Below are positions 1-8,106 of a DNA stretch of 38,528 nt, piece by piece. Within the stretch, counting starts at the first letter, position 1; every line of letters begins with the position of its first letter. The notes under the pieces were generated by a model. It was not told where the DNA came from and made no database searches. It saw nothing but the letters and a program-made list of their open reading frames with translations. The position numbers were made by a program, and so were the translations under genes. The stretch comes from SAR202 cluster bacterium (GTDB lineage: Bacteria; Chloroflexota; Dehalococcoidia; Lucifugimonadales; OSU-TB39): positions 1 through 38,528 of the forward strand of contig VFGY01000060.1 of the NCBI GenBank assembly GCA_009392195.1, given 5' to 3'.

Positions 1-74
1 ACTTGATGGGCAAAAATTACCATAGAAGTTTTGTAGATGAAGACCTTGGACCGTACGAATTTGCAAACGAGTAA
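1..74 (+). CDS. 3' end of an unidentified gene (partial)
   Basis: An open frame enters from the left edge (codons in phase with position 3) and ends at the TAA at 72-74. The last residues read roughly LMGKNYHRSFVDEDLG followed by PYEFANE. The composition is ordinary for coding sequence, but the piece is too short to recognise a family. It lies 36 bp upstream of the next gene on the same strand, so the two could be co-transcribed. An ATG inside the frame is not proposed as the start because the reading frame is open to the edge. Confidence 0.5.
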   Translation, partial: LMGKNYHRSFVDEDLGPYEFANE

Positions 75-110
75 CTCTTAACGTAATTGATCTATTGGTC
101 ATAAACACTC

Positions 111-881
111 ATGCTATTCGATAATATCGCGGAAAAATACTTTATTTTCAAACCACATAATGAACTTATTGGTACTCCAAAAGATTTAGGTATAGATTTT
201 GAAGATATATATTTCGCATCCACTTCGAATGTAATTTTAAATGGATGGTTCATAAACAATAATTACGAACAAACTATCGTATGGCTACATGGAAACGGCG
301 GTAATATTAGTCATCGACTCAATAGTTTAAAGAATTTATATGAAAATACCAAATATAATATTTTTATATTTGATTACCGAGGATACGGAAAAAGTAACGG
401 TGATGTATCTGAATCTGGTGCATACCAAGATTCCTTATCTGCTATAACTTTATTGAATAAAACATACTTGATTGATACCGACAAAATTATTTTGTTTGGA
501 AGATCACTAGGATGTTCTATAGCTTGTGAAATTGCTACTAAAATCAAACCGTTAGCTTTAATATTAGAATCAGCTTTCACATCAGCAAGAAAAATGGCTA
601 AACTTAAATTCCCATTTTTACCTGGAGTCGAAAATTTGATATCTGATAAATTCAACACTTACAAAAAAATTAACCAAATTAATTGCCCTATCCTATTCGT
701 GCATGGAACCATGGATACAACAATACCTATAGAAATGGGGGTCGAGCTATATGAAAAATATCAAAATACCAAAGAGTTTATAGAGGCAAGAAATGCCGGA
801 CACAACAACGTAGAAGAAGTACTTGGGATTAAATATTTCGAACAAATTGAATCTTTCGTCAATAACCATTCATTAAGTTGA
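111..881 (+). CDS. Alpha/beta hydrolase (serine hydrolase, BEM46/ABHD-like)
   Basis: 256 residues, full length for a compact alpha/beta hydrolase. The oxyanion motif HGNGGN is at about residues 60-65, the nucleophile elbow GRSLG puts the catalytic Ser at about 132, the acid is probably Asp202 in HGTMD, and the catalytic His is about 231 in AGHNN. The triad is therefore complete. No signal peptide is visible, so a cytoplasmic or membrane-peripheral enzyme is likely. The motif set matches the BEM46/ABHD13/ABHD17-type group, whose bacterial members are esterases or thioesterases of mostly unknown substrate. No strong Shine-Dalgarno precedes the ATG. It converges on the DUF2721 gene with only 19 bp between stops. 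Family is confident; substrate is not predictable. Confidence 0.88.
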   Translation: MLFDNIAEKYFIFKPHNELIGTPKDLGIDFEDIYFASTSNVILNGWFINNNYEQTIVWLHGNGGNISHRLNSLKNLYENTKYNIFIFDYRGYGKSNGDVSESGAYQDSLSAITLLNKTYLIDTDKIILFGRSLGCSIACEIATKIKPLALILESAFTSARKMAKLKFPFLPGVENLISDKFNTYKKINQINCPILFVHGTMDTTIPIEMGVELYEKYQNTKEFIEARNAGHNNVEEVLGIKYFEQIESFVNNHSLS

Positions 882-900
882 ATTTATTTTATTGTTTATT

Positions 901-1314
901 TCAATCATTGCCATCCAAATCACTCAAATGCAAATTTAATGATTTTGTTGCTATACCTATTTCTATCATGAACAAAATTATCGCAAGCATCAGTAACCCT
1001 AACACCACTCCAAATAACAATTTCGATACATATTGACTATCTATATACAAAGCAAAAATAGTCAATAAGTTTGCTAAAAAGCTCAAGCTGGCAAGTGTTT
1101 GATTTATCTGGATCATCAACAATCGTTTTTTCAAAGTGGATATTTCTGCTAGCATTCTTTTAGCTCTAACATCATCTAAATCTATATCTGCTGCATATTC
1201 GTCATGAATTTTCCTTATGAGTTCTGAAACTACAGTGAATCGAGTTCCAAATGCTAACATAAGAAATGGAATAGCAGGTAACATCAAAGCTGCAGTTGTT
1301 AAATCTAAAGTCAT
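901..1314 (-). CDS. DUF2721 family membrane protein
   Basis: 137 residues. An N-terminal hydrophobic stretch (about 8-28) contains the family-like pattern of a Pro-Ala-rich helix followed by FGTRF. A charged amphipathic middle (about 32-72, rich in Lys/Arg) follows, and two transmembrane segments (about 73-93 and 100-122) complete the three-helix layout typical of DUF2721. Function of the family is unknown. GAGGA about 12 bp upstream supports the ATG. The gene is divergent from the export operon that starts at 1444, so the 129-bp gap carries promoters for both directions. Confidence is good for the family, none for a role. Confidence 0.75.
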   Translation of the reverse strand: MTLDLTTAALMLPAIPFLMLAFGTRFTVVSELIRKIHDEYAADIDLDDVRAKRMLAEISTLKKRLLMIQINQTLASLSFLANLLTIFALYIDSQYVSKLLFGVVLGLLMLAIILFMIEIGIATKSLNLHLSDLDGND

Positions 1315-1368
1315 TAAATATTCTTTTCCTCACATATTTGTCTTAACAAAATCTTCACAGTTACCATT

Positions 1369-1404
1369 TATAATGAAATCGATTTTACACTAGATTACAC
1401 TAGA
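1369..1404 (+). promoter_or_regulatory. Candidate -10 box with tandem 10-bp direct repeat ahead of the export operon
   Basis: A consensus-like TATAAT lies at 1369-1374, without a good -35 at 17 bp. Just downstream, the 10-mer TTACACTAGA occurs twice head to tail (1385-1394 and 1395-1404), exactly one helical turn apart. If transcription starts near 1381 the repeats lie in the first 25 transcribed bases, a position where a repressor could bind. The repeat is seen directly; the regulatory reading is inference. Confidence 0.35.
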
Positions 1405-1443
1405 ATAGATTTTAAAGCTTTACTCATCAAAGGAATAAACACA

Positions 1444-3762
1444 ATGATGCTCAAAAACTTAAAACCATGGCGATTAACGATTTTATTGATTGCTATTGTT
1501 ATAACTGTTGGAGCACTCTATTTTTTTTATGCCAACAGTATAAATCAAGATGGAAGTAATGAAGAAAAAGACGTGCGCAATATACCAGTACGGTACGGGG
1601 ATATCAAAAATGAAATTTCTGTTAGCGGTACTCTTAAACCGGCTGTAAAAGAAAGTTTATATTTCTCCACATCCGGTAAGGTGAAAAATATTTATGTCGA
1701 AGAAGGTGAAAAAGTAAATAAAGGTAGCACATTAGCTCGACTCGACAATGAAACTATTGCGAACCTTTCTGAAAAAGTTGCAGAAGATGAAATTGCAGTA
1801 AGAAACGCACGTGAGGCACTCGAATCAATCAAAAATCCTGACATCAATTTGTCACTGGCTAATTTGAATAAAAATCTAGCGGCAGCAAATTTGGATTTAT
1901 CTGACGCAAAAGAAAGTTTAAAACTCCTTCAAAATCCAAGTGCATCTACTATCGCCCAACTTAATTTGAACATAAGTGAATCCAAATCGTTTTTGAATCA
2001 AAAACAATCCGAATTAGATGATATGGTTTCCAATTATGAAACGAATATCGCTATAGCTAAAAGAAATGTGATTCAATCCGAAATCGCATTAGACAATGCG
2101 AGTACAAGTTTATTTTCAATCAGTAATAAAGAAGACTTGATAGAAGAATATTTAGAAGCTATACAATCTGCTCAAACCCATTTAACCAATGCAGAAAATA
2201 ATCTTATCTCAAATGAGATAAATTGGGATACTAATATAGCAAACGCCCAGACTACCTATGACCAAGCTCTTGAGGACTATAAAGAATCAATGATTGCATG
2301 GTTAGGTGTAGACATAGATGTTAAAGATTCGACAACACTAGAGCAAAATCCTATTGATTTGATAGAGTCATGGGGTGTGACGCTCAGTGAGGTATACAGC
2401 GGTACCTCAGAAACTTATGTTGGTAGTGATGACCCTACAACTCCTTGGAATGAAAAAACTGTTAATCAATGGGTTCGCCTATATCCAACAATTGCAATGA
2501 TTCAAACCCAACTATATTCTTATGCTAATAACCCTTTCCCTAATTGTACTCAAACAAACAAAGAAAGCTTATCGGAATGTGTCAAAAACAAGATTGAACC
2601 TCTATGGATAAACTTAGATGCTGCCTCTACACAGCTTAAACAAACCACTTTAAACAGAGATACAAATCTTGCTTCTTTGAATTCTTCTATTTTGAACGCA
2701 ACAAATAACCTTTCTGAGGCACAACAAAATTACGACGAAATAACAGCACCCACAGAACAAATCATAATTGACAATTTGACAATAGAAAAAGAAATCGCCG
2801 AATTGAACTTGAAAGTTGCTAATACCAATTACATCGACGCACTGAATGGGACTGACATCGTTGAATTGCACAAATTACAGCATACTATAAAACTTGCAAA
2901 CATTTCGGTCGAAGAAGCTGAGGAAAATCTATTTGACGCTTTAAACCCAAACACATTGGAACTTGAGTTAAGAAAAACCCAAGTCAACCTAGCAGAAGTT
3001 AACGTGGTTGAAATTCAGCAAAATATCGATGCATTGAATGAAGAAGTAGACCCTTTGGAAATAGAAGCACAACAAACAACTCTCGACAAATTGATGGCCA
3101 AGCTGGAACAAGATAGAACAAACCTATTAAACGCAACCATAGTAGCTCCATTCGATGGAATAATATCCGTTATAAACATTGAAGAAGGTAAAACAATAAA
3201 CAATCAAAACTCACCCGCTATGGAAATAGTAGATCCGTCTATTCTTCAACTAGATGGCAATGTACCTGAGATAGATATTTTATCAGTTACAGAAGGTGCG
3301 AAAGCCAATATCAATATAGACGCACTTCCAGGCCAGTTATTGACAGGAAAGGTCACACACATAAGTTACCTACCAATTACAGTACAAGGCGTAGTTAATT
3401 ACCCAATAGAAATTGAAGTCACACTTGGCGAAAACACTCAAATAAGAGATGGATTAACAGCAATTGGAACAGTAAGCATACAAGAAGTATTAAATGTTCT
3501 AGTAGTGCCTATAGATTCATTATATGGAACATTTGAAAATCCACTTGTAAGAATCGAAGATTCAGGGGGCTATATAGAACAACCCGTTACTCTGGGAGCA
3601 AATGATGATTACTGGATAGAGATTACAGGTGGCCTAGAAGAAAATGACTTGATTTTACTTGAATCAAGATCTGCCGACACACAACAAGGATTCGCGGCTA
3701 TGTTTGGCAAAGGTGGAGGAGCCTTTGGTCGTAAGCCTCCTGCAAGACAGTCTGGGAAATAG
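1444..3762 (+). CDS. Periplasmic-adaptor (HlyD/MacA-like) protein with very long coiled coil
   Basis: 772 residues. A signal-anchor transmembrane helix lies at about 11-29. The first half of the biotinyl-lipoyl domain is at about 63-100 (SGKVKNIYVEEGEKV) and the second half at about 562-597 (APFDGIISVINIEEGK), followed by beta-barrel/MP domains (about 600-745) and a Gly/Pro-rich basic tail. The two lipoyl halves are separated by about 460 residues, mostly heptad-like helices, instead of the 60-150 usual for MacA. In the middle (about 280-395) lies a non-coiled Trp-rich insert with two cysteines, C368 and C379. AAGGA at 1429-1434 supports the ATG start. The stop is 4 bp before the ATPase gene, so adaptor, ATPase and permease form a MacAB-like exporter. 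The substrate is unknown. Confidence 0.9.
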   Translation: MMLKNLKPWRLTILLIAIVITVGALYFFYANSINQDGSNEEKDVRNIPVRYGDIKNEISVSGTLKPAVKESLYFSTSGKVKNIYVEEGEKVNKGSTLARLDNETIANLSEKVAEDEIAVRNAREALESIKNPDINLSLANLNKNLAAANLDLSDAKESLKLLQNPSASTIAQLNLNISESKSFLNQKQSELDDMVSNYETNIAIAKRNVIQSEIALDNASTSLFSISNKEDLIEEYLEAIQSAQTHLTNAENNLISNEINWDTNIANAQTTYDQALEDYKESMIAWLGVDIDVKDSTTLEQNPIDLIESWGVTLSEVYSGTSETYVGSDDPTTPWNEKTVNQWVRLYPTIAMIQTQLYSYANNPFPNCTQTNKESLSECVKNKIEPLWINLDAASTQLKQTTLNRDTNLASLNSSILNATNNLSEAQQNYDEITAPTEQIIIDNLTIEKEIAELNLKVANTNYIDALNGTDIVELHKLQHTIKLANISVEEAEENLFDALNPNTLELELRKTQVNLAEVNVVEIQQNIDALNEEVDPLEIEAQQTTLDKLMAKLEQDRTNLLNATIVAPFDGIISVINIEEGKTINNQNSPAMEIVDPSILQLDGNVPEIDILSVTEGAKANINIDALPGQLLTGKVTHISYLPITVQGVVNYPIEIEVTLGENTQIRDGLTAIGTVSIQEVLNVLVVPIDSLYGTFENPLVRIEDSGGYIEQPVTLGANDDYWIEITGGLEENDLILLESRSADTQQGFAAMFGKGGGAFGRKPPARQSGK

Positions 3763-3766
3763 ACTT

Positions 3767-4447
3767 ATGATCGAATTAGTAGACGTCAAAAAAATCTATA
3801 AAATGGGTACTGTAAACGTAACCGCTCTTGACGGAGTGTCTTTGAGGATTGATCAAGGAGAGTTTATAGCAATAATCGGAGCATCAGGCTCAGGGAAATC
3901 AACGCTAATGAACATACTCGGTTGTCTTGATGTACCTTCAAGAGGAAAAACCGTGATTGATAATCAAAATATTGAGGAAATGTCCGGAGACGAACTGGCA
4001 GAGGTAAGAAACAGCAAGATAGGATTTGTATTTCAAACATTTAACTTGCTATCAAGACAGACAGCACTTTCAAATGTATTGCTTCCTTTAATGTACTCAA
4101 AAGGAAAAGATCGGAAACCCAGATCGGAAGCTGCTCTTCAAAGAGTAGGTCTTGGAGACAGAATTAATCACAAACCAACCCAATTATCTGGTGGTCAACA
4201 GCAAAGAGTAGCAATTGCTAGAGCTTTAGTAAACAATCCCAATATTTTATTGGCTGATGAACCTACAGGAAATTTAGACAGTACTGCAACCAACGAAATC
4301 ATGTCAATATTTCGAGACCTAAACGAAAATGAAGGTATTACGGTTATTATGGTAACCCACGAAGAGGAAATAGCGGCCCAAGCGAAACGAATCATATCAA
4401 TGAAAGATGGTCTTATAACAAGCGATATAAAAACGTCGGTCAATTAG
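3767..4447 (+). CDS. ABC transporter ATP-binding protein, MacB/LolD type
   Basis: 226 residues from the ATG at 3767. An in-frame upstream ATG at 3659 would give a longer protein, but its extra 36 residues overlap the adaptor gene and have no family resemblance, so I reject it. Walker A GASGSGKST is at about 38-46, the Q-loop at about Q90, the signature LSGGQQQR at about 140-147, Walker B ILLADEP at about 160-166, and the H-loop in VTHE. The sequence and length match the LolD/MacB nucleotide-binding subunit that pairs with FtsX-type permeases. It energises the exporter made by the flanking genes. The stop is 19 bp before the permease start. Confidence 0.95.
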   Translation: MIELVDVKKIYKMGTVNVTALDGVSLRIDQGEFIAIIGASGSGKSTLMNILGCLDVPSRGKTVIDNQNIEEMSGDELAEVRNSKIGFVFQTFNLLSRQTALSNVLLPLMYSKGKDRKPRSEAALQRVGLGDRINHKPTQLSGGQQQRVAIARALVNNPNILLADEPTGNLDSTATNEIMSIFRDLNENEGITVIMVTHEEEIAAQAKRIISMKDGLITSDIKTSVN

Positions 4448-4466
4448 GTTTAGGTGAATTAAATAC

Positions 4467-5699
4467 ATGAAATTTGTCGACACATTTTTAACTGCAATTT
4501 CTTCCTTAGCCATCAACAAGCTGCGAACATCTTTGGCATTACTAGGAATCGTTATAGGCGTTGGTGCAGTTATTTCTACCATGTCTATAGGAAAAGGTGC
4601 TCAAGAACAAGTTACATCAATGATAGAAACGCTTGGAACCAATTTGCTTTTTGTTAAGCCCGGAGAAATAGAAAATGAGGGACAAGGTAGCGCAACAACG
4701 TTAACATTAGAAGATGCTTCCGCTCTTTTAGATCCAATAATAGCCCCTTCTGTTAACCTTGTAGCTCCAGAAATAAACAGCTTTGCTAGGATTGTAGCTG
4801 GAAAATATACTACCGCCGCTTCAATATTTGGTATAACTCCGGAATATATCCATGTCAGAAATCTTGAAATATCAACAGGTGCATTTATTACCTCTGGACA
4901 AGTTATCAATAGATCTAATTCTGTGATATTAGGCAATAAACTTTCAGAAAATCTATTCGGATTCAGAGATTCAGTAGGTCAAACAGTGAGAATTAATGGC
5001 ATTGAATTCGAAGTCACCGGGGTATTAAAAGAGAAAGGTGAAGGAAGATTAATAAACACTGACAATTCCGCTTATATTCCAATTTCTACAGCATTTTATG
5101 AATTACAGTCTCAAAAAACAACACAAGGCCAAATATCTGTTGGGAGCATAAATGTAGAAATAAATCACCTCGACGAAATGGAAGATGCTGTTCAACAGAT
5201 AGCAACTGTACTCCGAATGAGACATAGAATAGTTGGGGAAGATGATTTCCAAATTACTAGCCAGCAGGAAACAATTGACATATTAGAAGACAGCACAGAA
5301 ATTTTTGTTATATTTGTGGCAGCAATCGCAGGTATATCTCTCATTGTTGGCGGAATTGGAATAATGAACGTCATGTTAGTTTCAGTCACAGAAAGAACAA
5401 AAGAAATAGGTATCCGAAAAGCAATGGGAGCAAAATGGAGAGATATTATGCTTCAGTTCGTCATGGAAGCTATTTTGTTATCTTTTACAGGGGGGATTGC
5501 TGGTGCAGTTTTAGGCTTAGGAACAGCAACTATCCTAGATGGTAAGAATTTCGGAGGACAAGAATTTAATACTGTAGTTAGCTTAGATATAACAATCTTA
5601 GCTATTACAGTTGCAGTATTGATTGGATTATTTTTCGGTATATATCCGGCAGCAAGAGCAGCAAATCTACATCCTATAGACGCTTTAAGATACGAATAA
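4467..5699 (+). CDS. ABC transporter permease, MacB/FtsX type
   Basis: 410 residues. The N-terminal transmembrane helix (about 18-40) follows the SLAINKLRTSLALLGIVIG pattern typical of MacB permeases. A periplasmic MacB_PCD domain spans about 45-265, and three C-terminal FtsX helices lie at about 275-300, 328-352 and 372-395. The highly conserved cytoplasmic loop reads SVTERTKEIGIRKAMGAK. AGGTGA about 11 bp upstream supports the start. This is the last gene of the adaptor-ATPase-permease operon. MacB-type pumps act as mechanotransmitters driving extrusion of substrates from the periplasmic side; the substrate here (antibiotic, lipid, siderophore or peptide) cannot be read from sequence. Confidence 0.94.
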   Translation: MKFVDTFLTAISSLAINKLRTSLALLGIVIGVGAVISTMSIGKGAQEQVTSMIETLGTNLLFVKPGEIENEGQGSATTLTLEDASALLDPIIAPSVNLVAPEINSFARIVAGKYTTAASIFGITPEYIHVRNLEISTGAFITSGQVINRSNSVILGNKLSENLFGFRDSVGQTVRINGIEFEVTGVLKEKGEGRLINTDNSAYIPISTAFYELQSQKTTQGQISVGSINVEINHLDEMEDAVQQIATVLRMRHRIVGEDDFQITSQQETIDILEDSTEIFVIFVAAIAGISLIVGGIGIMNVMLVSVTERTKEIGIRKAMGAKWRDIMLQFVMEAILLSFTGGIAGAVLGLGTATILDGKNFGGQEFNTVVSLDITILAITVAVLIGLFFGIYPAARAANLHPIDALRYE

Positions 5700-5764
5700 G
5701 TTTGGTTAGAACAAAACAATCTATAATTATTCGAGAAAATTTCATTCTTACATCATATACGATA

Positions 5765-5800
5765 TTGAACCGATGACACTTTTGATTTAGGATTTCCTAA
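5765..5800 (+). promoter_or_regulatory. Candidate promoter with overlapping palindrome before the Gfo/Idh gene
   Basis: TTGAAC (5765-5770) is followed by a 17-bp spacer and TAGGAT (5788-5793), a plausible sigma70-type promoter. A palindrome TTAGGA-TT-TCCTAA (5787-5800) overlaps the -10 box and could be an operator for a sugar-responsive regulator. No regulator gene is adjacent. The match to promoter consensus is moderate only. Confidence 0.35.
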
Positions 5801-5822
5801 TCTTAAAGTATATCTTGAAGGT

Positions 5823-6956
5823 ATGTGCACCCAATTGGCAAATGCAAAACATAAAGTAGCGATAATAGGGTGTGGGCGCTTAGGGCAACATTACGCTACA
5901 GCATATTCAACTTACCCAGACACTGAAATTGTGGCAATAGCAGAATTCAACAAAGAAAGGCGCATCGCAGTAGGTCAAAGATTTGGAGTAAAAAACCTAT
6001 ATCAAGACGCAGAATCCTTACTTAAAGAAATTGTGCCTGACATAGGGGTAGTTGTAACCCCAACCAAATGGATGAAAGAATCAGTAATTGCTTGTGCGGA
6101 AGCCGGCGTTAAAGGTGTATCTACAGACAAACCCATCGCTGCGAGTCTGTCAGATGCAGATGCAATGGTAGATTCATGCAAATCCAACGGCGTTGTATTT
6201 GCTGGTGGAAATTTACCTCGTGCGCATAACCATGTACAAGAAGCTGCAAAGTGGTTAAGAGAAGGAAAATACGGGGAAATACAAGGGGCAATAGTAAGTA
6301 GCATAGGGAATTGCATATCAGGACAAGGAGTACAATGGATTTCTGCCTTAAGACTTTTCATGAACTCTGAAGTAGGTGAAGTCATGTGCTGGGGTCAACC
6401 TGAATCGAATGTATATTCCGAAGATGACGAAATGTTATCAAATGGAATATTTAGTATGAACAATGGCGTGAATGTCCCATTTTATGGTACCTCTATAGAT
6501 GATTCGGTCAAAACCAAAATACGAAAACATGATGGAGTAAAAGCAACTCATAAGATGGGTCTAGACGTATGGACAGAAGATTCATTAATTCGATGGTTTT
6601 GGGATTCTGTTGAAATATATAAAGGTTTTGACAAAAACGGAAAAAGAATTCTTACTGATCCAGAATTCTCGCCATGGAAATGGCAAGAATTTGGATATAT
6701 GACAAGTTCAATAAGATCGTTGATCAAAAGTATTGAAACTGGTTCGGAACTAGCGGTATCTGGCCACGATTTACGCCAAGCACTTGAAGTAGCAATAGCT
6801 ATGAAACTTTCGGCTCAAAAAGGTAACGTACCAATAAAATTACCACTGGTTGATAGAACTCACACGCTAATTCCGGAAATTTACAGATGGATTGGAGGAG
6901 ACCAAACGGGTAATATTCAATCCGTTGAGGAAGCAAGTACAGATTTAAATATGTAA
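5823..6956 (+). CDS. Gfo/Idh/MocA family oxidoreductase
   Basis: 377 residues. An N-terminal Rossmann fold carries VAIIGCGRLGQHYA at about 12-25, the dinucleotide-binding turn. The family's usual EKP motif appears as STDKPIAAS at about 100, keeping the catalytic-region Lys but replacing Glu by Asp. A C-terminal alpha/beta substrate domain follows. Family members oxidise or reduce sugars, inositols, sugar acids or related alcohols with NAD(P). The next gene, a DapA-family aldolase, begins 45 bp downstream, so the pair probably carries out consecutive steps of sugar or sugar-acid catabolism. Start choice is uncertain: GAAGG is only 1 bp from the ATG at 5823, and a TTG at 5835 would have a more distant spacing. 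The exact substrate is unknown. Confidence 0.88.
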   Translation: MCTQLANAKHKVAIIGCGRLGQHYATAYSTYPDTEIVAIAEFNKERRIAVGQRFGVKNLYQDAESLLKEIVPDIGVVVTPTKWMKESVIACAEAGVKGVSTDKPIAASLSDADAMVDSCKSNGVVFAGGNLPRAHNHVQEAAKWLREGKYGEIQGAIVSSIGNCISGQGVQWISALRLFMNSEVGEVMCWGQPESNVYSEDDEMLSNGIFSMNNGVNVPFYGTSIDDSVKTKIRKHDGVKATHKMGLDVWTEDSLIRWFWDSVEIYKGFDKNGKRILTDPEFSPWKWQEFGYMTSSIRSLIKSIETGSELAVSGHDLRQALEVAIAMKLSAQKGNVPIKLPLVDRTHTLIPEIYRWIGGDQTGNIQSVEEASTDLNM

Positions 6957-7001
6957 CAAGCAATTTAATAAAAAATTCAATTAATAAAAGGATGATTTCA
7001 A

Positions 7002-7925
7002 ATGGATAAAGCTAGCGTAAGAAAACTTATTGTAGGTCCGATGGGTGTATTACCAACACCATTCGACGAGAATTATCAACTGGATCTTGGAATAATGAGT
7101 GCAATGGTTCAACGCCTTATAGATTCTGGAGTAACTCATGGTAAAGGAGTATTGAAGATTGCATCAGCAGTTGGAGAAGGTCCAATGCTATCTGATACAG
7201 AAATCCCAGCTCTTCTTCGAACAGCAGTAAAGGCTGCAGATGGAAGAGCTACTATAATGCTAGGGATTCATTATAAAGATACGATACGGGCCATTGAAGA
7301 GGCAAAAATGGCACAGGATATGGGCGCTGTATCATTACAAGTGACTCCACCTATTTGGAACATGCCTAGTCAGCAAGACATGTACGATTTCTTTTATGAC
7401 CTTTCAAACGCTATCGATATAGGCATAATGATATATCATACGCACTGGATGACAGGTGGGTTCATAGAAGTTGAAACATTTGAAAAACTCGCAGATTTAG
7501 ACAATATTGCAGCTATAAAATGGAGCGTACCAAACGCTGATGATTTTGATTTAATGACAAAGTTCACTGACAAAGTAAACATGATTGACAATACCGCTAA
7601 CCCTGTAGGAAACCACAAACTTGGTGGAAGAGGATACGTACAATCATATCTTGATGTAAACCCAAAGTTTGACCTTAAAGTTTGGGAACTACTGGAATCA
7701 AAACAATATGATGAAGCACAAACCCTCTATGACAGCGCTAGAATACCACTACATTCTATGTATGAACTTGTTAACAAAAGAACTGGGGGACAAAGTATAC
7801 TCCATAAAGCAATGAACGAGCTTATGGGAAATCCGGTAGGACCATCACGTCCTCCCTCAAAAACACTTACCAACGAAGAAACAGCGGAACTCAAAAGACG
7901 ACTTCAGGATATAGGTTGGCTATAA
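7002..7925 (+). CDS. DapA/NanA-family aldolase or lyase
   Basis: 307 residues, normal length for the DHDPS/N-acetylneuraminate lyase TIM-barrel family. The Schiff-base lysine is about K173 in AAIKWS and the catalytic tyrosine about Y145 in IMIYHTHW, where family members more often have YN.P. The GxxGE motif region reads ASAVGEG, with the first Gly replaced by Ala but G58-E59 kept. AAGGA about 9 bp upstream supports the ATG. Coupled to an upstream Gfo/Idh dehydrogenase, it is more likely a 2-keto-3-deoxy sugar-acid aldolase/dehydratase than lysine-biosynthetic DapA. The altered loop after Tyr145 suggests an unusual substrate. The specificity is inference. Confidence 0.87.
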   Translation: MDKASVRKLIVGPMGVLPTPFDENYQLDLGIMSAMVQRLIDSGVTHGKGVLKIASAVGEGPMLSDTEIPALLRTAVKAADGRATIMLGIHYKDTIRAIEEAKMAQDMGAVSLQVTPPIWNMPSQQDMYDFFYDLSNAIDIGIMIYHTHWMTGGFIEVETFEKLADLDNIAAIKWSVPNADDFDLMTKFTDKVNMIDNTANPVGNHKLGGRGYVQSYLDVNPKFDLKVWELLESKQYDEAQTLYDSARIPLHSMYELVNKRTGGQSILHKAMNELMGNPVGPSRPPSKTLTNEETAELKRRLQDIGWL

Positions 7926-8106
7926 TCAATTAATTCCTAATTGAGTTTTAACAGCTGTAGTTGTATTTACATATTTTACATGTAATATATTTATAATATT
8001 ATACATGCATAACTATTTATCATGTTAATTGTAAAAATGTTACTATAAGCACAAGTGTATAATAATTTTGTATTTGAATTTAACTAATGCTTGAACCGGT
8101 AGAAAA

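Noticed and set aside
3659-3766. Upstream in-frame ATG giving a 262-residue ATPase
   Set aside because: The extra 36 residues overlap the adaptor gene and have no family resemblance; the ATG at 3767, 4 bp after the adaptor stop, is the natural start.
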